Source of the DNA: Hofstenia miamia
Taxonomy: Eukaryota > Xenacoelomorpha > Acoela > Hofsteniidae
Direction of reading: 5' to 3'
Assembly (NCBI GenBank): GCA_900660155.1
Contig: CABFPE010000215.1
Coordinates: 217,116 to 281,115, forward strand
Length of the DNA: 64,000 nucleotides
Position 1 is the stretch's first letter. The number at the start of each line of letters is the position of its first letter. Below the pieces are notes generated by a model. That model was not told the DNA's origin and searched no databases. It saw only the letters and a program-made list of their open reading frames with translations. The position numbers and the translations under genes are program-made. Of the stretch, positions 38,501 through 52,100 are shown piece by piece.

Positions 38501-41500
38501 AGATTTGCGTTTCTCCAAATAAATTCAAAGTAACTCTCCAACTTAGTAGTAAAAGTTAAGATTCTCCCAATCATTTTATGTGAAATAGTTGTTCAGTGTG
38601 TATCAAACTATACCAAACAATCGATTTGCCATGATTTCGGCGTTTGCATTTTCTTTTCCAAGAGTTTAGATTGATTTTATTTTATGCTGCATGCAATGTA
38701 ATTAAAAATTTAGACTATATTTATAGGGGTCGTTTACTATGATTTGTTATGGAACAGAGATATAACTGGGTCACAATATGACGCTATTAAGAGGCGCCGG
38801 ATGCGATTATCCAGTGGACACAATAATGCATGCATAATTCATCTAAATCGGAAGCCGTTAATTGTCTGTATCATAAGCATAGTGCGAGATGGTAAAGCAC
38901 AATAGTTTCAATGCTAATAGACAATTGATTATGTGTTTGGCCCAGAGAACAATTTTTGATCCGGTTTATCCCGTTAGAAGAAGGACCTAGCCATTTTCCG
39001 AGAAAAAAGTTAAATCGATGACCCCCAGGTGACCTGTGATTAGGTTACATATCTGTTAGGGCTGGATCAAGAAACATTTTTAATATTCCTTGTATAGCTG
39101 TTTGCCTTAAGTGATTGAAATATATCATGCAATGTGAATTAAAATCTTGATAACATTCAAAATTGTTTTATAGGTGTGTATTATGTGAGGTAAGAGGATG
39201 AAAATATAAGTTCTTTTTAAATGAATTTAAGTATAGTTTCGAACTTTTTTCAAGCGTAAACTAAAACATAATTGAAATTATTTAGCCAAGTATTATACAA
39301 TTCTAACAGTAATGATGGGTCCCGAAGGTTCACTGGAAGAATGGGCTTCGAATGGTAGTCAACCGATCGCCGATATAGTTGAAGACAGTAAAAATGGTTC
39401 AAACATGCCCATAAATAAGAACAGCATCCTCTTCGTTTCCATATCCTTCATCGCTCTGACCGTTATATCCCTCATTTGGCTCGTATTTTATTACATCCAG
39501 AGGTTTAGATTCATTCACCACACCGATCAATTCCAGGTATGTCATATTTTCCTTGCAATCTTCAAAACATGTTTAACAAATTATACGCTTTAGGACATGC
39601 TTATACACTTTTTTCTATGAGTTTTTATTTTAGAAATTCATAATTTAATATCGTGATTTGATCCGGGGGATTTAACTTTTTCAAATGTATCAATTTATTG
39701 AGATTAAACTAAGGAAATTGTTCAGAAAAATGCGGATCCTGGTAATAATTTCATTGCTACTTTGATGAGGTATTAGTAAATGAATTATTTAATGATAATT
39801 CATAAACCCATTAGAATAGTATTAATTGACAACAGCACTCTGAAATTGTTACTAGTCGATCTTTTAATCGCATTCTTTTGAAGTTACTTTTTCTATGTAT
39901 TGCTATTGTTAAATGTCAATATAGACTTTCTGTTACAAAACTTATCAAATCTCAACATGCTCACTGGAATACCTGAAGATGGATAAAACCAAAATAAATT
40001 TTGACTTCAATTACTAGAATTACTAAGACTTTGACCTAGGTTAGGGGTTGGGATCCGGAACTATCTTGCAGAGTACATGTAAAACGAGATGTAATTTTTT
40101 ACTGATACTGTATATAAAGACGTATTCATTCGTTATACAATCAAATGATTGAAAGTGCTTGGCAATACATCATGAAATTGAATTTGTTTATTGCCTTCTA
40201 ATTTGTTTTATTTTGTTAATATATTGAAAAATAATTAATAAGCTATTATTGAATGAGAACTCATTTCAACATCGTTGCCAATTTTGTTAGCAAGCCTATT
40301 AGTAAGGGCTTCTGTCTGTGGCTTATTTTTTAAAAGAGACGAAATAAAGTAATTTCCTTAATTACGTATATACACTACTATTTGTTTGCAGGAATATTCG
40401 TAGTTGAGGCGCAAATTTCATATCATGAAAAACATTATAAGCAAATTACCTCCGCTAAAATATATGATCGATCTACCATTCCAGAATTTAGATTTCCGGA
40501 AATTTGATAGAAAATGGTGAGTTTAGATTCGACATTCTATATGACCAATACAAGCCAATAACATGAATTCCTTATATAGTTTATGATCACAAATAATGTA
40601 GATTTTGAATTTGTTTAAGGTGGTATCTTAAACAAAATTAGTTGTTTGGGCGCAAGGAGATGTTTTTCGTTCAAATTTGCCTCAATATTCTTTTTCATAT
40701 CATATTGCTAAGAATTATAGAAAAATTATACCATCTTTTTATGAAAGATTTTGATTATACCATTGGATGAACTTTCTTTGCAATCATTAGAAATTTCTCA
40801 GTGTCGTAACAGCAGTAAAGAAGGACAATGTACAAAGGAAAATTTTTGTAACTTGACTTTTTTGACTTTCATAAACCAAAATTGGGCATGTTCTTTTTGT
40901 TGTGATCAGAAGGAGAATTATTCAAATATCATCTTACATAATTTTAATCATTTTTTAGTGAATTGTTTTGGAAAGTTAGGTCAAAATCATGTTTTTAAAT
41001 TCATTTTTTAAAACAAGTTTTTAAATAATAGTTAAACTTAAATACTAAATCAAATAGAATTTTTTTATTCAAAGAATATTTAAAATAAATTAGTCATCAT
41101 AAATAGAATCCTAGTTGATGCAAAGATAATCAACAGAAAAGTCTCGCTGAACAGCAAGAACAAATTTAACGTTTGATAAAATCTTCACCAAGAACTAAAG
41201 AAAACTAAAGAAATTAAATTATGACAATCAAACTAGTCACTTTAATTAGGTGTTTTTATTTTGGTATTTGGTTGAATTTTGGCTATAAAATTCCCTTGGG
41301 AGTAGGATAAGGAGCCTATAAGACAGATTTCTATCAGAATAACTTGGGAAAGTTTGCACCTGAAGCCAAAAATAAGGATTTCACAATTGTTCAGGCATTT
41401 TGTAGAATTGCCTTCCCCTAATAAATTTGACCTGAGGCAAAATATTTATTTTTTGGTGATATCAACAAATCAATGTAATTTTAACGCGCAGGCTTACATA

Positions 41501-44500
41501 TTATATTCTGAAATGAGCACGCTTATATTATAATACACAAATCATAAAATGGCAGCTAGGGGAATACACAGCAACTCTTTACCTTTACTACATCTTTCAA
41601 GTACACAAATGTTCCAACCAGCCCCGTGTACTTATCTGGGGTCTCCTCTGTTAGTAAAATTTTAATTGCACTAAGCACATTCCCCTTGCACCACTTTGAT
41701 TCGCCCATGTAGTTATTAAATTTCCTTACCGAGTCGGAAGAGTTAAGTTGGAGAGTAGACGGCCAATATAACTTTTCAATTTTTGAGTTTCTTTAATTTA
41801 ACGTACAAATAGATTATCGATTGCAGTTTTAAAATGTTTATGAATATTTTTCATTAGTGCGCTACAAAACGGGATTGGCAAACAGTAGATATATTATAAA
41901 AAGCATTCTAGACGTTTAAGACAATGTTTTTACGCTTTGATAGAACCACGCCAAGGTATTAAAATTTTGTTAAAAACACATAATAGCAAATATTGAATTA
42001 CAATTTGTTGTTTCATACACTGAAGAAAGTCAGTTATGAAGTTATGAATGAACAAATTCCAAAAGTTTCTAACTTTTTATAAAGTGCAATACAGAATTGG
42101 AAAAACATTTTAAAAAAACATTGCAAAGATGTTAAAACACTGTTTTAAACGACCTATGTTTTAAGCATGCCAACCATGGCTAAAAAGAAATTACATACTA
42201 AATCCTTGCTAAAAAGCTATCATTCGTAAGAAATTGTTCAATTTTTTGGTATTTGGTTTATTTTGGTAACAATTATATTCTTTCATCAGTTATCTGTCAT
42301 GGGTGGCATATTTAAATATCGCGTAATTATTCATCATGACTTTTAATAGTACAGAATGTTGCGCAACTACATTCACTGAGTCCATTTTCATTGTGAAAGA
42401 TTGCAACGATATATTCTCTCATCTTTTGCAATTCTGTCACGTGGCAAAGTGTTATGCCTGTGGTTTTTTAAAGTTCACTTAATACAATAGCCTTTGAACT
42501 TGCCTATCAGTAGAGTGCATATCTCGATTTCTTTTAATTATCAATGAGTTAGTATTTGTGTAGAAGTTAAATATTGTAACGAAAGTGGTAAAAATCTCTT
42601 CTTTTAATTGTATTATTTTACATGGTGATTTAATGAATAAACATACTTCCATTTCCACATGTTATATCATCGCTATAGTCATGTTCGTAGTGTACTTTAA
42701 GAGTTGAAACGTTAAATTACGGGCGCCAATTAATTTATGTATTAATGTCTTCTCTGTGTGTGCTATTGTATTGCCTCTATAAGGGGTTATTGTTTCCCTG
42801 TTTGTCGATTAGCAATATTTTCAAAAAGTAGTAGATGCATTTTCATTAAAAAGTCTCGTGCTAGCTCTTACCTTAAGTCAGTGATAATAAGTTTAAATTT
42901 CATTTAAAAAAATTTGAAATATTGATTTTCCAAAATATATTTAAGCTAAAGTTTAAACTATAACGTTAATATCTATAATAAATTTTTGGAAATGAGTCGC
43001 TCAAAGATTTTTTTTCATTTAAATGTTATTGAGACAATTACCAGAGAGAAATTTTGAAGTGAGAAATGCAAAGAAGTTGTGGAGCATTCTTAATATCTCT
43101 TGGTGACTTTTTCTAAATATGTGTTCACTAATGTTATCTGTGGTATTATTTTTCAACCGGCTGCATAGACTTCCAATTTCTCAAAAAGGAAGTCTTTCAA
43201 TGTTTGCAAATGTTATTACTATTACTATTAGTATTATTTTTCTTATTATTATTATTCTAATATTCTTACTTCTCACAGCTTCATGCTGGTATTCCTCTCA
43301 GTTCGGGGAACTCACCAGTTCCCAGAGAGTCTGAGAGCTTTCCTCAGGACTCTAGCTGTTCCTAACAATGCTGCCTTCTGTACTACTGCTCCTCCCACTT
43401 TGGTACTCCCAACTCTTCCAAGTATCTCTTATGATTCTTACTCACTGCTCCTAGTGCTCCTACTACTACCGGGACTACTTCAACCTTCTTTAACTTCCAC
43501 AGCCTTTTTATTTCCACTGCCAACTCCCTGTACTTGTCTATCTTTTTCTCTTTGCTTTCTACATTCATGTCCTTTGGAACAGCTATGTCTATCACTGTTC
43601 CTATTCTTTTCTCTTTGTCTACCACTACTATGTCTGGCCTCCTTGCTTCTATCACCTTGCTTGTCTGTATGTTGAAGTCCCACAGTATCTTAACCTTCTC
43701 ATTTTCTATGACGCCCTGTGGCTTGTGCTCATACCACTTGTCTCCAGCTTTTAACCCAGTTTGTTCTTATTGCTTGCTCCTGTGCTGCCATTATCAATAC
43801 TTCTGTTTCTCTTTTAAGTCCTGCTTTCTTTAACCACTTGTTGCTCTCTTCTCTGTCACACTTTTCTGTGTTCCTCCAGTATTCTCCATGCATTGCCTTC
43901 TGCCTATACCTTGTCTGTCTCTCTGATTCCATCCTACTCTGGTATACCTTCTTTCCTTCGCTGTCAGCTCTTATTTTCCTTAACTCCTTAGTGACCACCA
44001 GTAGTGACCCCTTAGGTTGCTTTTCTACATCTTCCTTTAGCCCTAGTGCTTCTGCTTCTACAGTTTCCTCTACACTTAGTAGTCCTTTCTCTCCCTTATG
44101 CCTTGCCATGTACAGCCTATCTACATCTCCATTTAAGTTGAATGCTCTCTCTGCTGCTAGTATCTTCCTTGTCTCCCTGTCTAGCTCCCTAAGTTCATTC
44201 TTGTTCCACCTAACTATTTCTGCCGAATAGCTCAATACTGGTATCGCCCATGTATTAATTGCCTTTATACTATTCTGCCCACTTAATGCTGACTTCTGTA
44301 GTACTTTCCTTACTCTCCTCTTGTATTCTTTTCTTAACGTCATCTTCGGGTCAGTAATGNNNNNNNNNNNNNNNNNNNNNNNNNNNNNNNNNNNNNNNNN
44401 NNNNNNNNNNNNNNNNNNNNNNNNNNNNNNNNNNNNNNNNNNNNNNNNNNNNNNNNNNNNNNNNNNNNNNNNNNNNNNNNNNNNNNNNNNNNNNNNNNNN

Positions 44501-47500
44501 NNNNNNNNNNNNNNNNNNNNNNNNNNNNNNNNNNNNNNNNNNNNNNNNNNNNNNNNNNNNNNNNNNNNNNNNNNNNNNNNNNNNNNNNNNNNNNNNNNNN
44601 NNNNNNNNNNNNNNNNNNNNNNNNNNNNNNNNNNNNNNNNNNNNNNNNNNNNNNNNNNNNNNNNNNNNNNNNNNNNNNNNNNNNNNNNNNNNNNNNNNNN
44701 NNNNNNNNNNNNNNNNNNNNNNNNNNNNNNNNNNNNNNNNNNNNNNNNNNNNNNNNNNNNNNNNNNNNNNNNNNNNNNNNNNNNNNNNNNNNNNNNNNNN
44801 NNNNNNNNNNNNNNNNNNNNNNNNNNNNNNNNNNNNNNNNNNNNNNNNNNNNNNNNNNNNNNNNNNNNNNNNNNNNNNNNNNNNNNNNNNNNNNNNNNNN
44901 NNNNNNNNNNNNNNNNNNNNNNNNNNNNNNNNNNNNNNNNNNNNNNNNNNNNNNNNNNNNNNNNNNNNNNNNNNNNNNNNNNNNNNNNNNNNNNNNNNNN
45001 NNNNNNNNNNNNNNNNNNNNNNNNNNNNNNNNNNNNNNNNNACACCGCTGTGCCCTATGGTCATAGACGCCATCACACCAATTTTTGAGCGGATGTCATC
45101 AGAGGAGCTGCTCTCACGATGTGTGCTGCAGACGACACAAAATGCAAATGAAAGTGTCCATCACTTGATATGGGACCGTTGCCCTAAGCATAAATTTGCT
45201 CTACGCAATAGAATAACGATTGCTGTTGCCTTAGGAGCAGCAGAATTCAATTTTGGTTCGGCAGCCTCTCGCTCTTACATACAGCATCTCAACCTACCTG
45301 TTGGTCAGGAAACTTTGAAACGCGGGAAAAAGAGGGATAGCTGTAGGTTGTATGCAGGGGAAATTGCAGTTACAACCAAAGCAAAAAAGAGGAGAATTGC
45401 TAGAGCCACTGCAACAGCGCAGCACCAGCAACAGATGAAGGAAAAGTTTGGCGTTTTTTATGACCCTGGCAATGCTAATGACTTTTAATGAATTTTTGCA
45501 TTTTTTTAATGGGGGTAGGGATGCCTTTTTAATCAATACATTGTTGAAATTTATGTTGTACTCTTGTTTAATTACTTGCACATAGTGTTGCTAAGGGTAT
45601 GTTGCTAAATAGACAACTTGGAAGTACTTCTGACAAAATTTGGTAACAATCTGTCATTGATGAAACTTTATTTGCGTTTTTCTCAAAATGGCCATTTTTA
45701 CCAAATTGCTGGTACGGGGGAACTAATATCTCAAAAACTTATTGTCCGATACATGCCATATTTGCACACAATATTCCCAGGATAACTATCTATGGAGTGA
45801 CAGGGGCTTTTTTGGATATATGCATTACTTTTTTAGTTTTGTGACTTTGAATGAGGCCATACCCTAATTTTTCTGAGCCTGTAAATCCGGGTCTATTTAT
45901 ACCTCTCTCACTTGAAAACCAATTCAGATATCCCTAAAAGCCCATGTCACTCCAAAGATAATCCCTACAAATATGTACATGCAAAGTTTGAAAGCTCTGT
46001 GATGATTAGGTTTTTCTAAAGTAGTTCCCTAAATCGGGGCTAAAAAGTGCTTACTCAGCAATAATTTTGTTACATAATTCAGAAATAATGCAGTCAAGCT
46101 CTGTTTTTTTGGTTTATTTCCTAATATTTTACCCCACTGCTTTGAATTAAACCACAAAAATTGCTTAAAAGTTTGTATTTTGGATTTTGGATTTTCAGCC
46201 CCTCGGGTATCCTTAACCTCGTCTTCATTTCCTCATGATCTGTTTTATCTTTCTCTATCACACCTAAGTACGTGTACCCCTCTTTGACTTCTTCAATCTT
46301 ATCCCCACTACTCGTCCTCAAACCATCTCCATCTGTGCACTTGCCTCTGGTAATTGTCACTGTCGCACACTTACCTAATCCGAATTCCAACCCAGAATCT
46401 CTGCTTGCCTTCTCCAATGTCTCCACTTGCTTCTGCAACATCTTCCTAGAACTAGCATACATCTTCTGGTCGTCCATGTACCATAGGTGAGTCACTGCTC
46501 TACCATTCTTATACCCTATGCTTGTCTCCTTTAACTTTTCTGTGATATGGATTAAGCTAACTACGAACAGTAGTGGTGCTAAGCTGTCTCCCTGGAATAC
46601 GCCTCGCCTAAACCTCAGCCTGTGCCCGTCTATCTCAGTCTGCCAATTTCCCATCTCTTCCTAGAAACTCAACCCATTTTCGTGAAACTCCATTGGCCTC
46701 TAGCGTCCTCAATACCCATCTATGTGATATGCTGTCATGCCTTCCTGTAGTCTATCCATGCCATTGCTAAGTTTGTCTTCCTTCTACAATTCTCCACTAC
46801 TGCCTGGTCTATTAACAACTGATCTTTGCATCCTCTTGTCTTTGTCCTACATCCCTTCTGCTCCTCTGGTATCAACCTGTTCTGTTCGAAGTAACACGCC
46901 AGCCTACTTGAAATCACAGAAGTTAGCAATTTCCAAGTTGTTGGCAGACATGTTATTGGCCTGAAGTTGCTTGCCTCACTGCCTTTCTTTGGGTCCTTCT
47001 GTATCAGAAATGTCCTTCCCACTACCATCCACTCCGGACACCCACTCACCACACACTCCTCCAATGCTACTGCTAGTCTCTCACGAACACTTGTGAACTT
47101 CTTCAGCCAATACTCATGTACCTCATCTCTGCCTGGCGTCTTCCAGTTCTTCATCTTCTTTAGAGCCTCCTTTAGCTTTGCCGTTGTGATTACTTCTTGT
47201 ACGAAGCCCTTCTCCATCTGCTCACTCTCTATTTCTGGTCCCTCACTTCCCCATATCTTCTCCCAGAACCTTACTGCATCTTCGCCTGCTCTAGCTGTAG
47301 CTTTTTCTTTGTAGAATCTTCCTTCTTGAGTCTCAAACTTCATATTGTCTCTTGCCTGCTTCGCCCTTGCCCTATATTTTCTCAGTTTCTCAGTTTCTGC
47401 GACTAATCTCTGCTTAAGGTCTTCTCTTGCCGTTTCTATAGTCTTCCTCTTACCTACCCTGTACCTGTCCTGCACCGCCTTACTTGTCCTGATCTTCCCA

Positions 47501-49061
47501 ATTTGCTGCCTAATCTTTGCCTCTTTATTCTCAATTCTTCTCTCTCATGCTGGCTTTCTGTCTCCCTTATCTTCTTGTTGTCTTTTCTTCATCATGTCCA
47601 TGCCTACATTCTTCAGCACCTCCCATGCGCCTGCATACACTAACCTGTTTATCTCTGTTACAGTCTTAGCATCTATCCTTTCTAATACTTTGTTAACCTT
47701 TGCTGTCTCTACTGCTAACTTGCTTCTCTTAATGCCTCTTGGTACTGGCAACCTACTTCTGTCTTCTATTTCTTCGTTCATTCTTTCCCTGATTGATGTT
47801 TCTGTTTCTACAGCTGCGGTTTCTGCTGTTTTTACCACTACTACTATATCTGCCACTTCATCTTCCTTTTGCTTCGTCTGTTCAGCTTTTCTTTTTCCCT
47901 TATTCTCATCCAGTTTCAGCTTTCTGACCTGACCTGCAAGTATCTGCTCTGTAACTTCTAATCCTGTTTCTTCTTTTTTCCATTCTTCCAACATTCTCTT
48001 CCTATAACCTCTCTCATCTGGTCTGCTTCTTCTGTAACACTCCAATGCTATCTTGTTCTGCTCATCTGTCCACTTGTGCAGTTGTCTATTGGTCTGTGTG
48101 GATCCTATACTGCCACTTCTCGAGTCCACACTCCCGATTGTGGAGTCCGCCTGTTGACCGGAGATTCTTCGCACCCTCTGACCATTTAAGGCCTGCCGGG
48201 GACTGAGGGCCTTTTCTTTTCGTTGCACTTTCATTGAAGGTGGGGTCGGGGGTCGGGCTCGAACCCGGGTCCCAGTCTAGCCTTCTACCCCTTGGCCCCT
48301 AGGGCCATTATAATAATAATAATAATAATAATGACTGTGACACAATTATGCAAAATATACAAGAAATTTATGCCTGATAAGTTATGGAATGAATTCTAAT
48401 AATTCCATAATTTCCAATTTTTTAAACCAATGTTTAGTTTTATTTCCAAAAACCCAAAATTTGGTTTTTTTTGCAAATTCATAATACTGATATTAAAGAT
48501 GCTTGTGGTAAGTTTCGTTTTAATATCATAATAGAATTCACAGTTAGGTAGCTAGATGCGGAAATCCTCCTCCCCATGGCTAAGGAGCCCCAACAACCCA
48601 GGAAAATAGTTAAGGAAGATTTCCTTAAATGTTCTGTCTGACTTTGACCTCAGCCTAGATGTAATAATGAAAATATACATATTATTATTTTGTTAATATA
48701 TATATATATATATATATATATGAGATATGTTATATATATATATATATTAGAGATAAGCTATATAAATTCATTTAGTCTATAAGCACTTGTTGATGCATTT
48801 AACCACTTATGGGTCATCGACAGAATATAATATTACGGCAAATAAAAATTTACAAAAATACTACACTAATTAAAAAATCATATATAAATGCATTAACTAA
48901 AATAAATAAGTTCTGTTGATGTAATTAACGTAATTGTTTAAAATATTATTATGATCTTCTATCTTTAGTATAATTGTTTCTGCTATTTTAGTGTTCTTTG
49001 TTCTTGTGATGTCAAAATTAGTTTCTTTAAGTTCGTTAGGATGTTGGTAGATTTCTTTGTT

Positions 49062-49113
<52 letters not shown>

Positions 49114-52100
49114 AATTGTCACGTATATTTACAAAGTAATATACATGTATACAGATATACAGAACTATTCTACAAAATCAAATGTAACGAATATCATTTA
49201 AAAAACCAACTCTCTTTTGTAATATGTAAATATCAGTCAAGAAACTTGGTTGGTGAAGGTGTGTACTAGAGCCCTGTTAGGTGCATTGATTTTGCACCGT
49301 ACCGCAGTGAGTGGGGTGCGGTGGCGAGTTTTTTTCTATTTCTTTGGCTATTGGAGGTATAGCGAAAATTATTCATTTTCATTTAAATTTTTTGTCATTA
49401 TCACAAAGACATACAAACGGAAATTTTAAAAAATATTGTAATGGTTAAATTATGTAAAAAGTCCTTAGATATATTTTATTTAGGATCAATTAAGAGAAGC
49501 TACAGCTAAAGCATTAAATCTCATGCCAGTTAAAATCCTGCACAAGGAAGATATCGAGATGTCGTGTGATCATGACAGCTGTTCAATCTGCTTGGAATTG
49601 TTTAAAGTGAGAGATCCCGTCAGAGTACTGCCTTGTCAGTAAGTAGTTTTCTAAAAACAAATTCTACCGAAATAGATAGTCGCTGACAAACTCAATGCCT
49701 CAATGGCGTTTTATTGTTTTGATATATTTATTTAGGGCGTGAAAAAATGTAACAAATGATGCTGTAAGATTCAGGTCAGGCGGGTTTGGTCACTTTTTAC
49801 AATTATTTTCGTTTTATAAAGAAAATGGCAATTCTCATTTATAAGAGAAATACCATTATGTGATTGTGCAGTTTAAATTCTATTTTCCTTAAATTTTCTA
49901 GAATGTAAAGGAATTTATATGTACTTCTCTCAATAGTGTGTGTGTGTGTGTGTTTGTTTAGGCATCAATTTCACTCAGTTTGTGTTGATCAGTGGTTGCG
50001 GGAGAAGCAGAGTTGTCCAAACTGCAAACTCAATATTCTAAAAGCTTTCGGCTTAGAGGTGAGCTTATGAAATTCACTTAATTTGCATGAATTATCATCA
50101 ATATATACAATTCTTTGCATAGCTATTGCATTTCTAAACATGTTTTTGGGAATGAAAGAGCGTTACTATAACACCCTTGTCAAATTATGTTTGTAAAAAA
50201 AAATAATCGTATATATTTATCTGCATTATATTTTATAGTGATTATTATATACTTAAATTTCAATTTGAAAATTTTTAGTTTTACTAAATGTATGATTTTT
50301 CATTGAAAATTACAATATAGTGCCATCGTATTTTTATAATATATAATTGTATTTGCACTGCTTTTCGAATGGGCTCTACATTTTGTTATTTATTTTTGTA
50401 CTTCTTTTGTTTTGTTATTCTTATTGGAACATTAGACTATATTTTTTGTTGCGCAGAGTAAGTCGTATACTTAAAAACCATGGCACTTTCTATTTAATTG
50501 TTGAGAAATAACTAATTTGCGACGAAATTGTGCGGTCGGGTGTATTTTCATTCAAATATGTTATATTTCTTTGAATTTATTTATTAACATCTGTACTTAA
50601 GTGTTCCATAATTCTTTTTTTGGAAGTAATCAAAACCCGGGTTGAGATACTTAAAAAGAAGCATAATGAATCTCTAAGAAATATAATTTTCTTAGTTTTG
50701 TACATACGGTTTTTAGGTACTGTTTTTTTTCAAATTCGTATGGAATTTTATGAAGAGTTTGGAAATTAATTTTTTGGAATTCTACCATTCGTACTTTCAT
50801 AACCAACTTTCTACCGAAAAAGTAGCAAATTTTGCATTTTGTTTACGTGTATGAAACGAACAAAGAATGTTGATAAGTTTATCATTATTCAATGTTTGCA
50901 ACTGTATGTGGTTATCAGTAATTTTTTAGAATTTTGAAGTGGTTCTGTGTCAGACTTGTCAGCCGTAATTTCTAAACTTGGCTCGCCTCGTTTAAATTTT
51001 GAGTAAGTTCGGCTCGGCTCGGCTTGACTCGGCTCGGCTCGCCACATAAAATCTTGCAATGAGGCTCGTTTCAGCTCGATATATTTTTTAAAATATTGTA
51101 CTCTCCGAATTTTTTCCATTGCTCTTCCTATTATTTGATAAACACTTCTAAAATAAGATTAAAATTAAGGAATATTGAATGAAAAAATAAGAAAAATCTG
51201 CATAGTCAAATTTATAAGCAGTACTATAAATTTGGTTTGCTTAAAAATCGCCTCGTTTTGGGGTCGTTGTATATCCAATACTGTGCTCAAGCTCGGCTCG
51301 ACTCGTTAGAAGCTCGGTGGTTTGACGTTCTATTCTGTACTATGACTTAAACGTGTCAAAAATAGGCGTGGATATACTTCTTACTGATTGTAAAATGTAC
51401 CTAACTACATAATATTGTCACGATTTCTTATAGATGTGTTTATTTCGACTTTTCTGATAAGGGTTAATCAAGTGTATTCAGAAATTAGTATATCGATTTT
51501 TAACCTATATGTCGAATTAGAAAATCATCGTTGATGATGTTTACTCATTGAATAGCAAAGAAGTTGAGCGTGTTTGCGTTGTTAAATATAGATGCTGTTT
51601 CACATTCTAATCTGTAATTGCATTTTTAGATCGACATACTGACGTCTAATTTATCTTGTTCTTTATTTTACTGAAATTGGTTTTAAGTTCCAACATTTAA
51701 TGTAGATGAGTGCGGTGTACCGCAGTAGTGATTTACACCTTTGCGGTGGTTAACGGCAGAATTAAACCAACTTGCGGAGGCATAAATGCTATAACAGAGT
51801 GTTTTGTTTAAAAATTTAAAATTTACAAAATTAATAAATTTCAGATCCAAAATATTAACAGTAATTTTTGCATGTTTCGGTTAAAATTGGATATTACTCT
51901 ATTAAAATTTGATGAATTGACAAAATATCTAAAAAATTGTCTTTTATCTTTTCTACGAATGATCCATAGCCTTAAACACAATTCAGAAACATCAAACTTT
52001 TCTTACGAAGTTAAAAAACTACTTTGTTGCGCTATACCGCGGTAATATTTAATTTATTGCGGTGGTTTGCGGTAAAAAACACACATTGCGGTGGTTAGCG

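Larger units (their letters stand above)
44342..46211 (+). mobile_element. Mutator-like DNA transposon nested in the LINE (contains a gap)
   Basis: The LINE coding sequence stops at 46220 and resumes at 44333, with the 9-bp near-repeat CTTAACGTC (44333-44341) and CTTAACCTC (46212-46220) on each side, the target size of Mutator-like elements. Inside, plus-strand 45042-45488 is the C-terminus of a transposase-like protein: [38 protein letters not shown] and a basic tail ending in TAA. I recall such NESxxxxIW(x)RCPK...FNxG blocks from Mutator-like transposase ORFs in invertebrates. The N-terminal part lies in the 682-N gap. The 3' flank holds a long imperfect hairpin. Confidence 0.6.

Noticed and set aside
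43119-48234. Several Ser/Leu-rich plus-strand frames
   Set aside because: They are antisense to the LINE; the minus-strand frames carry the recognisable domains.
48243-48310. A functional tRNA gene
   Set aside because: Only the B box is convincing. The acceptor and anticodon stems do not pair, so I list it as tRNA-like.
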